DNA from: Acidimicrobiaceae bacterium
GTDB lineage: Bacteria; Actinomycetota; Acidimicrobiia; Acidimicrobiales; Ilumatobacteraceae
DNA: 64,000 bases
Direction: 5' to 3'
Assembly: GCA_016722025.1 (NCBI GenBank)
Contig: JADKGZ010000011.1
Coordinates: 55,875 to 119,874, forward strand
This document shows, piece after piece, positions 34,031 to 42,320 of this stretch; position 1 is the stretch's first letter; every line of letters begins with the position of its first letter. Under the pieces are notes generated by a model. It saw only the letters and a list, made by a program, of their open reading frames with translations. It was not told the DNA's origin and ran no database searches. Made by a program: the position numbers and the translations under genes.

Positions 34031-36118
34031 ATGAAGCTCAAGCTCTGTTCCGCGATCGGCATCATCGCGTTGGTCGCGCCCGGCGTCGTGCCGATGGCCG
34101 TACCCGCTGCCTCAGCGGTGTCGTGTGCCGTCGTCGAGCGCCTGTCGCCGGGTTCGGTGCATCCCGGTGTCGTGTGCCTGGAGCAGCGGTTGATCGAGCT
34201 CGGCTACAGCGGTATCAGCGGCCCCGACACCACCTACGACATCGGCAGCGCGGCCGCGGTGATGGACTTCCAATCCGCTCGAGGCCTGTACCCCGATGGC
34301 ATCGTCACCTCCGTCACCGGCCGCCAACTCGGCCTGCGTGGCGCATTGGCACCCGCCGGCGCGGCCCGCGTCACCGTGATCGGCGATTCCACCTCGGCAG
34401 CGATGCGTTGGTACGACGAAGCCAACAACAACTCGGCTCGCTACGACGTGATGGCCGACACCTACGACCTGCTCTGGTCGGTGGAGAGCTGCCGGCGATT
34501 GGTGGCAGCCAGCTGCACCGGTCGCAGTGATCCGGGGAGCGGCCTGAAGTGGACCCCCGTCAGCGTGCTGCCGCTGATGCAATCCACGTTGCGCGGCCGA
34601 CTGGGCGAGGCGTTGGTCAGCATGGCCGGCTACGACGATGTCTCGATCGAATCTGCGATCGAGCAGATCATGGCGGAGGCGACGGCGCAGGGCGTCGCGA
34701 AGGTGTTCTGGTTGAACTACCGGTACGGCGGCAACGGGTACCCGTACAGCCGGTACTACGCGGCACACAATGCCGCACTGGAGGCTGCCAAGGTTCGCTT
34801 CCCGAACCTGGTGGTGCTCGATTGGCACGGCTATTCGATGTCGCAGTCGCCGGCCACCCAAGCCGATTGGTTCTCCTCCGATCAGATCCACATCACCAGC
34901 AGCGGGGCCTTCGCGCTCGCTCACTACATCCGGGGCCGAGTCGATGCCGAGCACGTCGAGCGTTGCGTCGCGTCGCGCGCTCAGACAGGCGCGCTCGATG
35001 GTGCAACCGGTTCGCCGGCGGCCGCCGTCGTTGCCGAGGCCGATGCCGGCTTCGTCGGCATGCGGCCCGTCCGTGTCCTCGACACGCGCGTTGCGGGTCT
35101 CGGTGGCAGCGGCGGGATGATGCGAGCCGGCGGCACCGTTCGGGTCGATCTCGCCGGAAGGCTGCCGGCCGGCGCCTCGGCTGCTGCGCTCAACGTCACG
35201 GCCGTCGCCCCCTGCGGCAGCGGGTACCTCACCGTGTTCAGTTGCGGCACCCGACCCGACACATCCAACGTGAACTTCGCCGCTGGGCGCACCACGGCCG
35301 CGCTGGCCATTGCCTCGGTCACCGACTCGGCGGTGTGCATCTTCTCCTTCTCGAAGGTCGACGTGGTGGTCGACCTGATCGGAGCGTTCGCTCCCGGCGG
35401 TGCCCTGTTCCACCCGCTCGGCCCGGTGCGGTGGGTGGACACAAGAGGCGCCGCCGCCGTGTTCGCCACGAAGGGCCCGATCGCCACCGGCCAGGGCATC
35501 GATGTGCCGATCGCCGGGCGAGCGGGAGTACCGGTCGACGCATCCGCGGTGTGGATCAACCTCACTGCCACCGGCTCACGCGTCGACACGGTGTGGCAGG
35601 CGTATCCCGGCCCGTGCAGCGCGCCACCGCTCTCATCCACCGTGAACGTGCTGGCCAATCGATCTGCGGCCACATCCAGTCTGGTGCAGCTGGGCGCGAA
35701 CGGCGGCATCTGCGTGCAGGCGTACCAGGGCGGCGGGGAGGCGATCGTCGACGTGTCGGGGTGGTTCGGCGGCTCGTTGCCAGGCGGGCTGGCGTTGCGC
35801 AGCTCGGCACCCACTCGCGTGCTCGACACCCGTTCCGCGCCGATGCCGGCTGCGCAGGCCGTGGTTGCATTGCCTGCTGCGACGGTGGGTGTGTTCAACA
35901 TCACCGCCGTCACCGCCGGCGGCACAGGGTACGTGAGCGCCACGCCGTGCGGCTCGGCGCAGGTCAGCTCGCTGCTGAACACCAGCCCGGGCGAGACGTT
36001 TGCGAACCTGGGCACCGTCGCCCCAGGGGCTGGCGGCACCGTCTGCTTCAGCCCGTCGGTGGCGGCACACCTGGTGGTCGACCAGCTGGGCAGCTTCGTG
36101 GCCACCACCGTCGCCTGA
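34031..36118 (+). CDS. Secreted SGNH-hydrolase protein with peptidoglycan-binding domain and three repeats
   Basis: The 695-residue protein begins with a signal peptide, MKLKLCSAIGIIALVAPG, with likely cleavage after AASA. A PG_binding_1-type domain follows at residues about 45-98 (CLEQRLIELGYSG, AAAVMDFQSARGLYPDGIVT). The SGNH hydrolase domain has block I VTVIGDSTSAAM and the late DQIHITSSGAFALAHY. Three repeats of about 110 residues each begin RVLDTR, RWVDTR or RVLDTR and contain paired cysteines. GGGAGG 8 bases before ATG 34031 sets the start. It is presumably cell-wall attached, and its ester substrate is unknown. The sequence from 33952 to 34030 shows nothing but this ribosome site. Confidence 0.83.
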   Translation: MKLKLCSAIGIIALVAPGVVPMAVPAASAVSCAVVERLSPGSVHPGVVCLEQRLIELGYSGISGPDTTYDIGSAAAVMDFQSARGLYPDGIVTSVTGRQLGLRGALAPAGAARVTVIGDSTSAAMRWYDEANNNSARYDVMADTYDLLWSVESCRRLVAASCTGRSDPGSGLKWTPVSVLPLMQSTLRGRLGEALVSMAGYDDVSIESAIEQIMAEATAQGVAKVFWLNYRYGGNGYPYSRYYAAHNAALEAAKVRFPNLVVLDWHGYSMSQSPATQADWFSSDQIHITSSGAFALAHYIRGRVDAEHVERCVASRAQTGALDGATGSPAAAVVAEADAGFVGMRPVRVLDTRVAGLGGSGGMMRAGGTVRVDLAGRLPAGASAAALNVTAVAPCGSGYLTVFSCGTRPDTSNVNFAAGRTTAALAIASVTDSAVCIFSFSKVDVVVDLIGAFAPGGALFHPLGPVRWVDTRGAAAVFATKGPIATGQGIDVPIAGRAGVPVDASAVWINLTATGSRVDTVWQAYPGPCSAPPLSSTVNVLANRSAATSSLVQLGANGGICVQAYQGGGEAIVDVSGWFGGSLPGGLALRSSAPTRVLDTRSAPMPAAQAVVALPAATVGVFNITAVTAGGTGYVSATPCGSAQVSSLLNTSPGETFANLGTVAPGAGGTVCFSPSVAAHLVVDQLGSFVATTVA

Positions 36119-36158
36119 GCGGCGCGCCGTCACTCCCCGGTTGGGGTTACCGTCGCCG

Positions 36159-37016
36159 TCACGGCAACCGGAGCGTGCCGCCGTCACGGTGCACCAGGCC
36201 CTCGGCGCACAGCGCGGCGAGCAGTCGCTCCGCGGCAGGATGCGCCAGTACGGTTGCCGCGTCGGTCGCCGGCACCGGGCCGGCCGTGAGCGCCCTCATC
36301 AAGCGGCCCCGGGCCTGGCGTTCGCTGCCCTCGAACCGAGGCTGCGTGCGGCTGACGCCGGCGGAGCCGATGGCCGGGTCCTCGCCCACTCCACGCCACG
36401 TGCACACGTCCTGCACTGGGCACTCGCCGCAGTTCGGCGCTGGCCGGCACAACACCGCACCGAGCTCCATCAGGCACTGGTTCCACTCCCAGCCGGACCC
36501 CTTCGGCACCGCCTCGTCGGCCGCCGCCTGCACCTCTCTGGCGGTCAACGAACGCCCGCCGACGCGTGCATACACGCGTGCGATGTTGGTGTCGACGACG
36601 GCCGCGTCGATCTCGAAGGCGAACGCCTGCACCGCTCGTGCCGTGTACTGGCCGACACCGGGGAGCGCCAGCAGCGCTTCGAGCGAGCGCGGGAAGTGGC
36701 CCAGGCGTGCCACTTCGGCTGCAGCGGCATGCAGGTTGCGCGCTCGTCGCGGGTAACCGAGCCCCTGCCACACGCGCAACACATCGCCCAACGGCGCCGC
36801 CGCGCAGTGCTCGACCGTCGGGAACCGCTGCATGAACACCAGCCACTTGGGGACGACGCGCAGCACCTGCGTCTGCTGCAGCATCACCTCGCTGACCAGG
36901 ATGGCCCATGGGTCGCGGGTGTGCCGCCAGGGCAGATCACGCAGCCGCGGCAACCCCCACTGCAACACGTCGCCCCCGCTGTGTGTCAACAACGCGGACT
37001 CACCGCCCCTGGTCAC
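36159..37016 (-). CDS. mutY: A/G-specific adenine DNA glycosylase MutY
   Basis: The 285-residue base-excision enzyme removes adenine opposite 8-oxoguanine. It has SEVMLQQTQV near residue 40, the helix-hairpin-helix LPGVGQYTARAV with the catalytic aspartate in AAVVDTNIARV, and the Fe-S loop CRPAPNCGECPVQDVC. The spacing between the first two cysteines is five residues rather than the usual six. The NUDIX-like C-terminal domain of longer MutY proteins is absent, as in many actinobacteria. A GTG start at 37016 begins shortly before the conserved region. The longer open frame upstream is low-complexity and rejected. It is convergent with the SGNH gene over a 40-base gap with an imperfect hairpin. 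Confidence 0.88.
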   Translation of the reverse strand: MTRGGESALLTHSGGDVLQWGLPRLRDLPWRHTRDPWAILVSEVMLQQTQVLRVVPKWLVFMQRFPTVEHCAAAPLGDVLRVWQGLGYPRRARNLHAAAAEVARLGHFPRSLEALLALPGVGQYTARAVQAFAFEIDAAVVDTNIARVYARVGGRSLTAREVQAAADEAVPKGSGWEWNQCLMELGAVLCRPAPNCGECPVQDVCTWRGVGEDPAIGSAGVSRTQPRFEGSERQARGRLMRALTAGPVPATDAATVLAHPAAERLLAALCAEGLVHRDGGTLRLP

Positions 37017-37072
37017 AGCCCGACAGCCTTTACGTAAAACGGTGGTTGGGGTGGGTTTGGTGAGGGTTGGGG

Positions 37073-37585
37073 TCAGGACCAGGCGGTGGTGGAGTCGTAG
37101 GGGCGGGGGCGGCCGGGAGCGAACTCGGTCTTCCACACCATCACCCGCCGGCGGAAGTAGCACACCTCTTTGCCGTCCTGGTTGAAGCCCTTGCTCTCCA
37201 CCAGCACGGTGCCGCGGTCGTGCTTGCTCTTGCTCTCGGTGACTTCCAGCACACGCGTCTCGGCGTGAATCGTGTCGCCGTGGAACGTGGGGAACTTGTG
37301 CTGCAGCGTCTCCACCTCCAGGTTGGCGATGGCCGCACCACTGACGTCGGGCACGCTCATGCCCAGCACCAACGAGTAGACGAGGTTGCCGACCACGACG
37401 TTGCGGCCCTGCACGCTCTGTGCCGCGAACCAGTCGTTGGTGTGCAGTGGGTGGTGGTTCATGGTGATCATGCAGAACAGGTGGTCGTCGTACTCGGTGA
37501 TGGTCTTGCCGGGCCAGTGCTTGTACACGTCGCCGACGACGAAGTCCTCGAAGTACCGGCCGAATGGGCGCTCATGCGTGGTCAT
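37073..37585 (-). CDS. MaoC-family enoyl-CoA hydratase-like protein
   Basis: The 170-residue hot-dog-fold protein has the catalytic pair in TITEYDDHLFCMITMNHHPLH (aspartate and histidine of the hydratase 2 motif) and the FHGDTIHAETRVLEV strand. It should add water to an enoyl-CoA or a branched unsaturated acyl-CoA. The substrate is unknown. The ATG at 37585 follows a TAGCGT -10 box (37593-37598) by 7 bases. That promoter lies partly within the end of the membrane protein gene upstream. Confidence 0.82.
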   Translation of the reverse strand: MTTHERPFGRYFEDFVVGDVYKHWPGKTITEYDDHLFCMITMNHHPLHTNDWFAAQSVQGRNVVVGNLVYSLVLGMSVPDVSGAAIANLEVETLQHKFPTFHGDTIHAETRVLEVTESKSKHDRGTVLVESKGFNQDGKEVCYFRRRVMVWKTEFAPGRPRPYDSTTAWS

Positions 37586-37592
37586 GAACCGA

Positions 37593-37598
37593 ACGCTA
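37593..37598 (-). promoter_or_regulatory. -10 box of the MaoC gene
   Basis: Minus-strand TAGCGT ends 7 bases before the ATG at 37585. It lies just downstream of the stop of the UPF0104 gene (37600). Confidence 0.55.
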
Positions 37599-37599
37599 G

Positions 37600-38832
37600 T
37601 CAGCGGTCGTCGTTACCGTCACCTTCCGCCGGGTAGGTGGGCGACGACTCGTTGATCACACCGCGTCGCCTGCCGAACCGGGCGGCGAAGTCGAGCGAGC
37701 TCTCGCGGTTGGTGTCGGTGGCTTTGGCGAGCTCGCGCAGGCGCACCAACTTGTCGCGCCGCTCGATGCGGAAGGGCCCGACGCGCAGCGAGGCGTACAG
37801 CAACCCACCGACGATCGTCGGCAACCAGTACTGCCCGATGCTGTAGCTGGCCACCCCCAAGGTGGCCACCGTCTTGGGCACACCGAAGGCGGCGAGCTGC
37901 AGGGTGTAGGCGCCCTCGACGATGCCCAGACCACCGGGCGTGATGGGGATGACCTGCAAGACGTTGACCACACCGAACGCGATGATCAGCGCATCGGGGT
38001 CGAGCGAAACGCCGAACGCACGGAGGAACACCCACAGCGACGCGGCATCGAACAACCAGTTGGCCAACGCCCACGCGGCCACGCGCATCAGGAGCTGGCG
38101 ATCCGTGGCCAGGTCGTCGAGGCGAACGGCAATCTGGCGAACGGCGGCGCCGGCGCGATCCTCGTTGAGGTGCAGCTTCTTGGCGATCCAGCGCAGCGCC
38201 TTCTCGGCGCGGCCCTGGCCGTCCATCAGGCCGAGCACCAGCAGCGCTGCGATGAGCATCACGATGATGCCCGCGAGCGCGGCCACGCCGTAGCCCTTGT
38301 TGACGCCACGGATCGGGATGGAGATGATGAGGCCGAACCACAGCAGCAGGTTGAGGACGACGGCCGACACCAACCCCGAGGTGGCCAGTGCGAAGCCTGC
38401 ACTGGGGCCATCGACACCCGACAGCGTCATCAGCCGGTACCCGAGCGCCGGGCCTGCCGCACTGCCACCGGGCACGATGTTGGACAACGCCTTGGTGCTC
38501 ATCTGGATGCGGAACAGGCGCGAGCGCGAGATCTGATGACCTGCCTCGCCCAGCGCTGCCTTGGTGAGCAACGAGTAGCACACCAACGCAGCCATCTGCA
38601 GCACGAGACCCATCGCCAGCAGCGCCGGGCTGACCGAGCTGAGCTCGTCGAGCGCCTTGCGGAAGTTGGGCAACAGCGGCAACAGGATGTAGTTGACGAT
38701 CAGCGCGAAGGCCACGAGCTTCAGGCTCAGCCGGAACGGGCGGAACCTGTGCGGGCGCGGCGGGCCACCCGTATCGTCCAGCGATACACGAGGTAGCTCG
38801 CCGGTGAGGGGGCCCACAGAGTCCATCGCCAC
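37600..38832 (-). CDS. UPF0104/YbhN-type membrane protein (lysylphosphatidylglycerol synthase TM-domain family)
   Basis: The 410-residue protein has eight or so membrane spans and the family motifs MSTKALSNIVPGGSAAGPA and VIPITPGGLGIVEGAY. Relatives are the flippase-like membrane domain of MprF/AglD-type proteins and act on lipids or lipid-linked sugars. No catalytic synthase domain is attached. The start is GTG 38832, preceded by TAGCAA 6 bases upstream. ATG 38826 is an alternative. The C-terminal 60 residues are charged and cytoplasmic. Confidence 0.8.
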   Translation of the reverse strand: MAMDSVGPLTGELPRVSLDDTGGPPRPHRFRPFRLSLKLVAFALIVNYILLPLLPNFRKALDELSSVSPALLAMGLVLQMAALVCYSLLTKAALGEAGHQISRSRLFRIQMSTKALSNIVPGGSAAGPALGYRLMTLSGVDGPSAGFALATSGLVSAVVLNLLLWFGLIISIPIRGVNKGYGVAALAGIIVMLIAALLVLGLMDGQGRAEKALRWIAKKLHLNEDRAGAAVRQIAVRLDDLATDRQLLMRVAAWALANWLFDAASLWVFLRAFGVSLDPDALIIAFGVVNVLQVIPITPGGLGIVEGAYTLQLAAFGVPKTVATLGVASYSIGQYWLPTIVGGLLYASLRVGPFRIERRDKLVRLRELAKATDTNRESSLDFAARFGRRRGVINESSPTYPAEGDGNDDR

Positions 38833-38877
38833 CCCCCATTGCTAGCCGATTCGGCTTGGCCGGCGGCGTCTCCCGCC

Positions 38878-39870
38878 CTACTCGGCGGCGCGGAAGATGT
38901 CGCGCAGGCGACCGTTGACGATCGGCCGTTGCGCGGAGGGAGACTTGCCCAGGTGCACCACCACCAACTCGCGGTCGGGCAGCACCACCGTGTACTGGCC
39001 TTCGTATCCGTGACACGCGAAGCTGCCGGCGAAGTCGGGCCACAGCCACCACTGAGCCCCGTAGGCGAACCCGGTGTCGGTGTCGTGCGCCGTGAACGTT
39101 GCGGCGTGTGCGGCCCAACCTGCGGGCAGTACACGGGTGCCGTCGGCGGCGACGCCGTCGTTGCGGTAGAGGTCGCCGAACCGGGCGAAGTCTCGAGCCG
39201 TGGCGTACACGTAGCTGGAGCCGACGAAGGTGCCGGCGTCGTCGAACTTGGGAATGGCCGAATGCATGCCCGCAGGTTCGAAGAGACGGGTGCGCAGGAA
39301 GGCCTCCATCGTGCCTCGGCGGTCGCCACCAGCCGGACACACCGCATCGCCGATGATGCGGCTGATGATGTTGGTGGTGCCGCTGGAGTAGTTCCAGCAC
39401 GAACCCGGCTCGTGCAGCAGCGGCAACCCGGCGGCGTATGCCGCCATGTCGTGCGTGCCCGCGCCGTACAGCATCTCCAAGCAGTGGCTGACCGAGTCGT
39501 CGACGTAGTCCTCCACGAACTCCAGGCCGGGCCGCATGTTGAGCAGGTGCTGCAGGGTGATCGCGGCCTTGGGCGTGCCCTGCCACTCGGGCACCGTCGC
39601 CGGCGCATCGAGCTGCAGGCGACCCTCGCCGACCAGGATGCCGACGGCCGCATGCGTGATGCTCTTGGCCATGCTCCACGACACCAGAGTGGTGTCGGCA
39701 GTGACCGGGCCGCCAGGCCCGAACACCGTGTCGGGCTGCTGCCCGTAGCGTTCGAAGACCACGGTGCCGGCTTGCATCACCACCAGTGCCAGCGACACGC
39801 CATGCGGCGCATCGGCCGCGAACAAGGCATCGGCGGCACGCTCGACGGTCGGGAGGTCGATGGTCGACAT
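38878..39870 (-). CDS. Serine hydrolase of the beta-lactamase / penicillin-binding fold
   Basis: The 330-residue protein has the SXXK nucleophile motif in VSWSMAKSITHA, the YXX motif in CWNYSSGTTN and a late HXG in ACHGYEGQYT. These are the three active-site elements of class C beta-lactamase-like esterases and peptidases. There is no signal peptide, so it is probably an intracellular esterase or amidase rather than a resistance enzyme. The ATG at 39870 follows a TACCGT -10 box by 7 bases. Confidence 0.85.
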   Translation of the reverse strand: MSTIDLPTVERAADALFAADAPHGVSLALVVMQAGTVVFERYGQQPDTVFGPGGPVTADTTLVSWSMAKSITHAAVGILVGEGRLQLDAPATVPEWQGTPKAAITLQHLLNMRPGLEFVEDYVDDSVSHCLEMLYGAGTHDMAAYAAGLPLLHEPGSCWNYSSGTTNIISRIIGDAVCPAGGDRRGTMEAFLRTRLFEPAGMHSAIPKFDDAGTFVGSSYVYATARDFARFGDLYRNDGVAADGTRVLPAGWAAHAATFTAHDTDTGFAYGAQWWLWPDFAGSFACHGYEGQYTVVLPDRELVVVHLGKSPSAQRPIVNGRLRDIFRAAE

Positions 39871-39877
39871 GCCGGCG

Positions 39878-39883
39878 ACGGTA
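39878..39883 (-). promoter_or_regulatory. -10 box of the serine hydrolase gene
   Basis: Minus-strand TACCGT ends 7 bases before the ATG at 39870. The divergent neighbour uses the same hexamer at 39928. Confidence 0.58.
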
Positions 39884-39927
39884 ACACCGCAACGGAGGGC
39901 CGCGAGGGCCCGAGCGCACCGGCGCAC

Positions 39928-39933
39928 TACCGT
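39928..39933 (+). promoter_or_regulatory. -10 box of the nucleotidyltransferase gene
   Basis: TACCGT ends 7 bases before ATG 39941 and 4 bases before ATG 39938. This favours the second ATG as the start. Confidence 0.58.
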
Positions 39934-39940
39934 CGGCATG

Positions 39941-40723
39941 ATGGACGTGGCCACGGCACTGGGCACCTACCTCGACATCGTCGACTCCGTCGCTCCGGGC
40001 CTGGTGGAGGGGCTGTACGTGGTGGGCTCGTACGCGCTGGGCGACTGGACGGAAGGCACCAGCGACATCGACATCGTGGCTGTCACCGCCGAGCCCGCCA
40101 CCGACGACGACTTCGGCAGCCTGCGCACGGTGCATGCGCTGCTCGCGGAGCAGCCGCTGCCCTTCATCGACGGCCCGTACCTCGCATGGGGTGATCTGCT
40201 GATCGAGCCGGCAACCGGGCTGCATCGGCCCTGGGTGCTCGACGGGCGGCTGCGTCACGACGGCGAGTGCTTCGAGATCAATCCGATCACGTGGTACACG
40301 CTCGCGACGTACGGGGTCACCGTCAGGGGCCCGGGGGTCGAGTCGCTCGGCATCCCCATCGACATCGAGGCGCGCATCCGGTTCGTGGTCGACAACCTGC
40401 AGGGGTACTGGCGCGGCGTGGCCGATGGCGTCGCCGCCGCGTGCGCCCGTGCCGAGCCGCCGGCCTTCAGCGCCGCCGACCTGGTGTGGTGCGCGCTCGG
40501 CCCGCTGCGCCTGCACTACACCGCGTTCACGGGCGATGTCACCAGCAAGCGCGGCGCCGGCGAGCACGGCCTCACCGCGGCGCCGGCGGCGTTCCACGAG
40601 GTGTTGCGCGAGGCGCTCGCCGCACGAGCGACGGGCGAGCTCGGCCCCGCCACCACCGAGCAGATGCGCGTCACTGCGGCGCTCACCGAGTGGTGCATCG
40701 CCGAGGTGGCAGCCGCTCGCTGA
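39941..40723 (+). CDS. Nucleotidyltransferase of the aminoglycoside adenylyltransferase type
   Basis: The 260-residue protein has the Pol-beta-like nucleotidyltransferase motif GSYALGDWTEGTSDIDIVAV near residue 25. A C-terminal helical domain of the DUF4111 kind follows (SADLVWCALGPLRLHYTAFTG). AadA-like enzymes adenylylate streptomycin and spectinomycin, but many chromosomal relatives have no known resistance role. ATG 39941 is chosen over ATG 39938 from the promoter spacing. Confidence 0.8.
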   Translation: MDVATALGTYLDIVDSVAPGLVEGLYVVGSYALGDWTEGTSDIDIVAVTAEPATDDDFGSLRTVHALLAEQPLPFIDGPYLAWGDLLIEPATGLHRPWVLDGRLRHDGECFEINPITWYTLATYGVTVRGPGVESLGIPIDIEARIRFVVDNLQGYWRGVADGVAAACARAEPPAFSAADLVWCALGPLRLHYTAFTGDVTSKRGAGEHGLTAAPAAFHEVLREALAARATGELGPATTEQMRVTAALTEWCIAEVAAAR

Positions 40724-40778
40724 GGAAGCCCCGTGCAGACCGCGTCAAGTTGACCCGCCGGCGCGCTAGGAACGCGTC

Positions 40779-40801
40779 AAGGGCCTGGTCAGCGGCCTTG
40801 G
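40779..40801. terminator. Imperfect hairpin after the nucleotidyltransferase gene
   Basis: CAAGGGCC and GGCCTTG pair around an 8-base loop with one bulge, 55 bases after the stop codon. There is no T-tract. Confidence 0.35.
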
Positions 40802-40820
40802 CCGGCGGCTGAATGAGTGC

Positions 40821-40940
40821 ATGAACACAGCACTCGTGGCCACCGCTCATGCGACCGGCCTCAACATCTTGGAAGTGATCGCAGTACTCGCCGTGTGCGC
40901 CTACCTGCTCCTGCGGCTGGTCGCCCCGAAGCGTTCCTGA
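40821..40940 (+). CDS. Small single-span membrane protein (39 residues)
   Basis: ATG 40821 to TGA 40940 encodes a 39-residue peptide. Its residues 18-34 are hydrophobic and it ends in a basic tail, ILEVIAVLAVCAYLLLRLVAPKRS. The form resembles KdpF-like subunits, and it lies at the far end of the kdp operon on the opposite strand. I see no strong ribosome site. It could be a real small protein or chance, since such frames are common in GC-rich DNA. The length and the clean hydrophobic segment favour a real gene slightly. Confidence 0.45.
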   Translation: MNTALVATAHATGLNILEVIAVLAVCAYLLLRLVAPKRS

Positions 40941-40967
40941 CGCGACGAGGTTCTTCGACCGTGAGCG

Positions 40968-41741
40968 TCAGCTCGTCGACTGGCTCTGCTGCCGGCCACG
41001 CAGCGCGATGGCGAGCTGATCGGCCATCGCCACAGCAGTTCGGCGCTGCTCGCGAGTGACCCCGGCGCTCGGGTCGGGCGCGAGCACGATGCGGCCGAGC
41101 CGGACACCATCGGCTTCGACGTTCAACGTCGCGCCGATCGCCGGCAGCGCGAAGCCTTCACCGAGATACTTCTTGTCGTGGAAGTCCACTCGCCCGTCGC
41201 GCTCGATCAGCGGCAGGTGTGCGTTCGCTTCATCCACCTCGAAGCGTGCGTCGAGCACGGCGAGTGTCTCGACGAGCCCGCGGCGCACCTCCTGCCACAC
41301 CTCATCGCTGGACGCTCCTGCGCTGACGAGCGCACCGATGGTCTCCAGCGAACGCATCGAGCGCAGGTGCGAGCGACGGGTTGCACTCTGCCGCGACCTG
41401 GCCACACCCAGCTCGCCCACGGCCAAGCCGAGCACCACGATCAAGACGGTGGTGACGACATCGCGGCCGGAGTGAATTCGAAGGGTCAGGTATGGCTTGG
41501 TGTAGAAGAAGTTGAAGGCCAACGACGCGACGACCCCGGTGACGACGCCACCGACCCTGCCGGTCACGGCCGCCGCAGCCACCACGATCATCACCAACAG
41601 CAAAGCGGCGTTGGCGCTGCCCAGCTCGTCCCTCAGCGGCACCAGCGCCGCGGCGACGCCGATGGCGAGGGCGGCAAAGCCTGCACTGGCACCGACCGAC
41701 TCACCGGTGGTGCCGTCGGAGCGATGCGACCGGCTCATCAT
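40968..41741 (-). CDS. DUF4118 membrane sensor-like protein at the end of the kdp operon
   Basis: The 257-residue protein has four hydrophobic segments (residues 20-115) with the DUF4118 signature GGVVTGVVASLAFNFFYTKP, the membrane domain of KdpD. A cytoplasmic part of about 130 residues follows, resembling a GAF domain (SLETIGALVSAGASSDEVWQ). No kinase or USP domain is present. Its ATG overlaps the kdpC stop, so it is made with KdpABC. It may tune potassium sensing by pairing with KdpD, which is inference. Confidence 0.78.
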   Translation of the reverse strand: MMSRSHRSDGTTGESVGASAGFAALAIGVAAALVPLRDELGSANAALLLVMIVVAAAAVTGRVGGVVTGVVASLAFNFFYTKPYLTLRIHSGRDVVTTVLIVVLGLAVGELGVARSRQSATRRSHLRSMRSLETIGALVSAGASSDEVWQEVRRGLVETLAVLDARFEVDEANAHLPLIERDGRVDFHDKKYLGEGFALPAIGATLNVEADGVRLGRIVLAPDPSAGVTREQRRTAVAMADQLAIALRGRQQSQSTS

Positions 41742-42319
41742 CCCTGCTCGTCGAGTGCGAGGTTGAGCAGCACCACGTTGACCCCCGGCTCACCGAGCAC
41801 ACCGAGCGAACGACCGTCGGTGTGGTCGTCGATGAGGCCCATCACGACAGCGAGCGTCAGCCCTCGAGCCTGCGCCACGCGAGCGGCCTGCAGGCGAGCG
41901 TTGGCGACCGAGATGTGCGGGTCGAGCCCGGAGGCCGATGCGGTCACTGCGTCGACCGGCACGCTCACATCGCCGCTCAGGCCGTTCTCCTCACGGTAGG
42001 CGGCGACTCGTTCAGCCACCGCCGCCAGGAAGTCGGGGTTCTGCGGCCCGTAGTTCGACCCGGAGCTGGCCGACCCGTCGTACCCCGCCCCTGCGGCAGA
42101 CGGCCGCGAGTGGAAGTACTCCGGCGCGGTGAACGTCTGGCCGATCAGCTCGCTGCCGACGACGACGCCATCGCGGCGGATCAGCGAGCCGTTGGCCTCG
42201 TCGTTGAACGCGACCTGCCCGATGGCGGTGGCGACCAGCGGGTAGACCCCACCGAGCAGGACGGTGAAGACGATCACGGAGATGATCGCCGGCTTCAGTT
42301 GGCGGATGAATGCACGCAT
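41738..42319 (-). CDS. kdpC: Potassium-transporting ATPase subunit KdpC
   Basis: The 193-residue protein has one N-terminal membrane span (AIISVIVFTVLLGGVYPLV) and the KdpC motifs FHSRPSAAG, GASGLDPHIS-like TASASGLDPHISVANA and the final VNVVLLNLALD. KdpC stabilises the KdpAB complex and aids ATP binding. It starts one base before the end of kdpB and overlaps the DUF4118 gene by 4 bases. Confidence 0.94.
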   Translation of the reverse strand: MRAFIRQLKPAIISVIVFTVLLGGVYPLVATAIGQVAFNDEANGSLIRRDGVVVGSELIGQTFTAPEYFHSRPSAAGAGYDGSASSGSNYGPQNPDFLAAVAERVAAYREENGLSGDVSVPVDAVTASASGLDPHISVANARLQAARVAQARGLTLAVVMGLIDDHTDGRSLGVLGEPGVNVVLLNLALDEQG

Positions 42320-42320
42320 G

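Noticed and set aside
38878..40723. Antibiotic-resistance island (beta-lactamase-like plus aminoglycoside adenylyltransferase-like)
   Set aside because: The serine hydrolase has no signal peptide. Both genes have native base composition and the local promoter type, and there is no mobile element.
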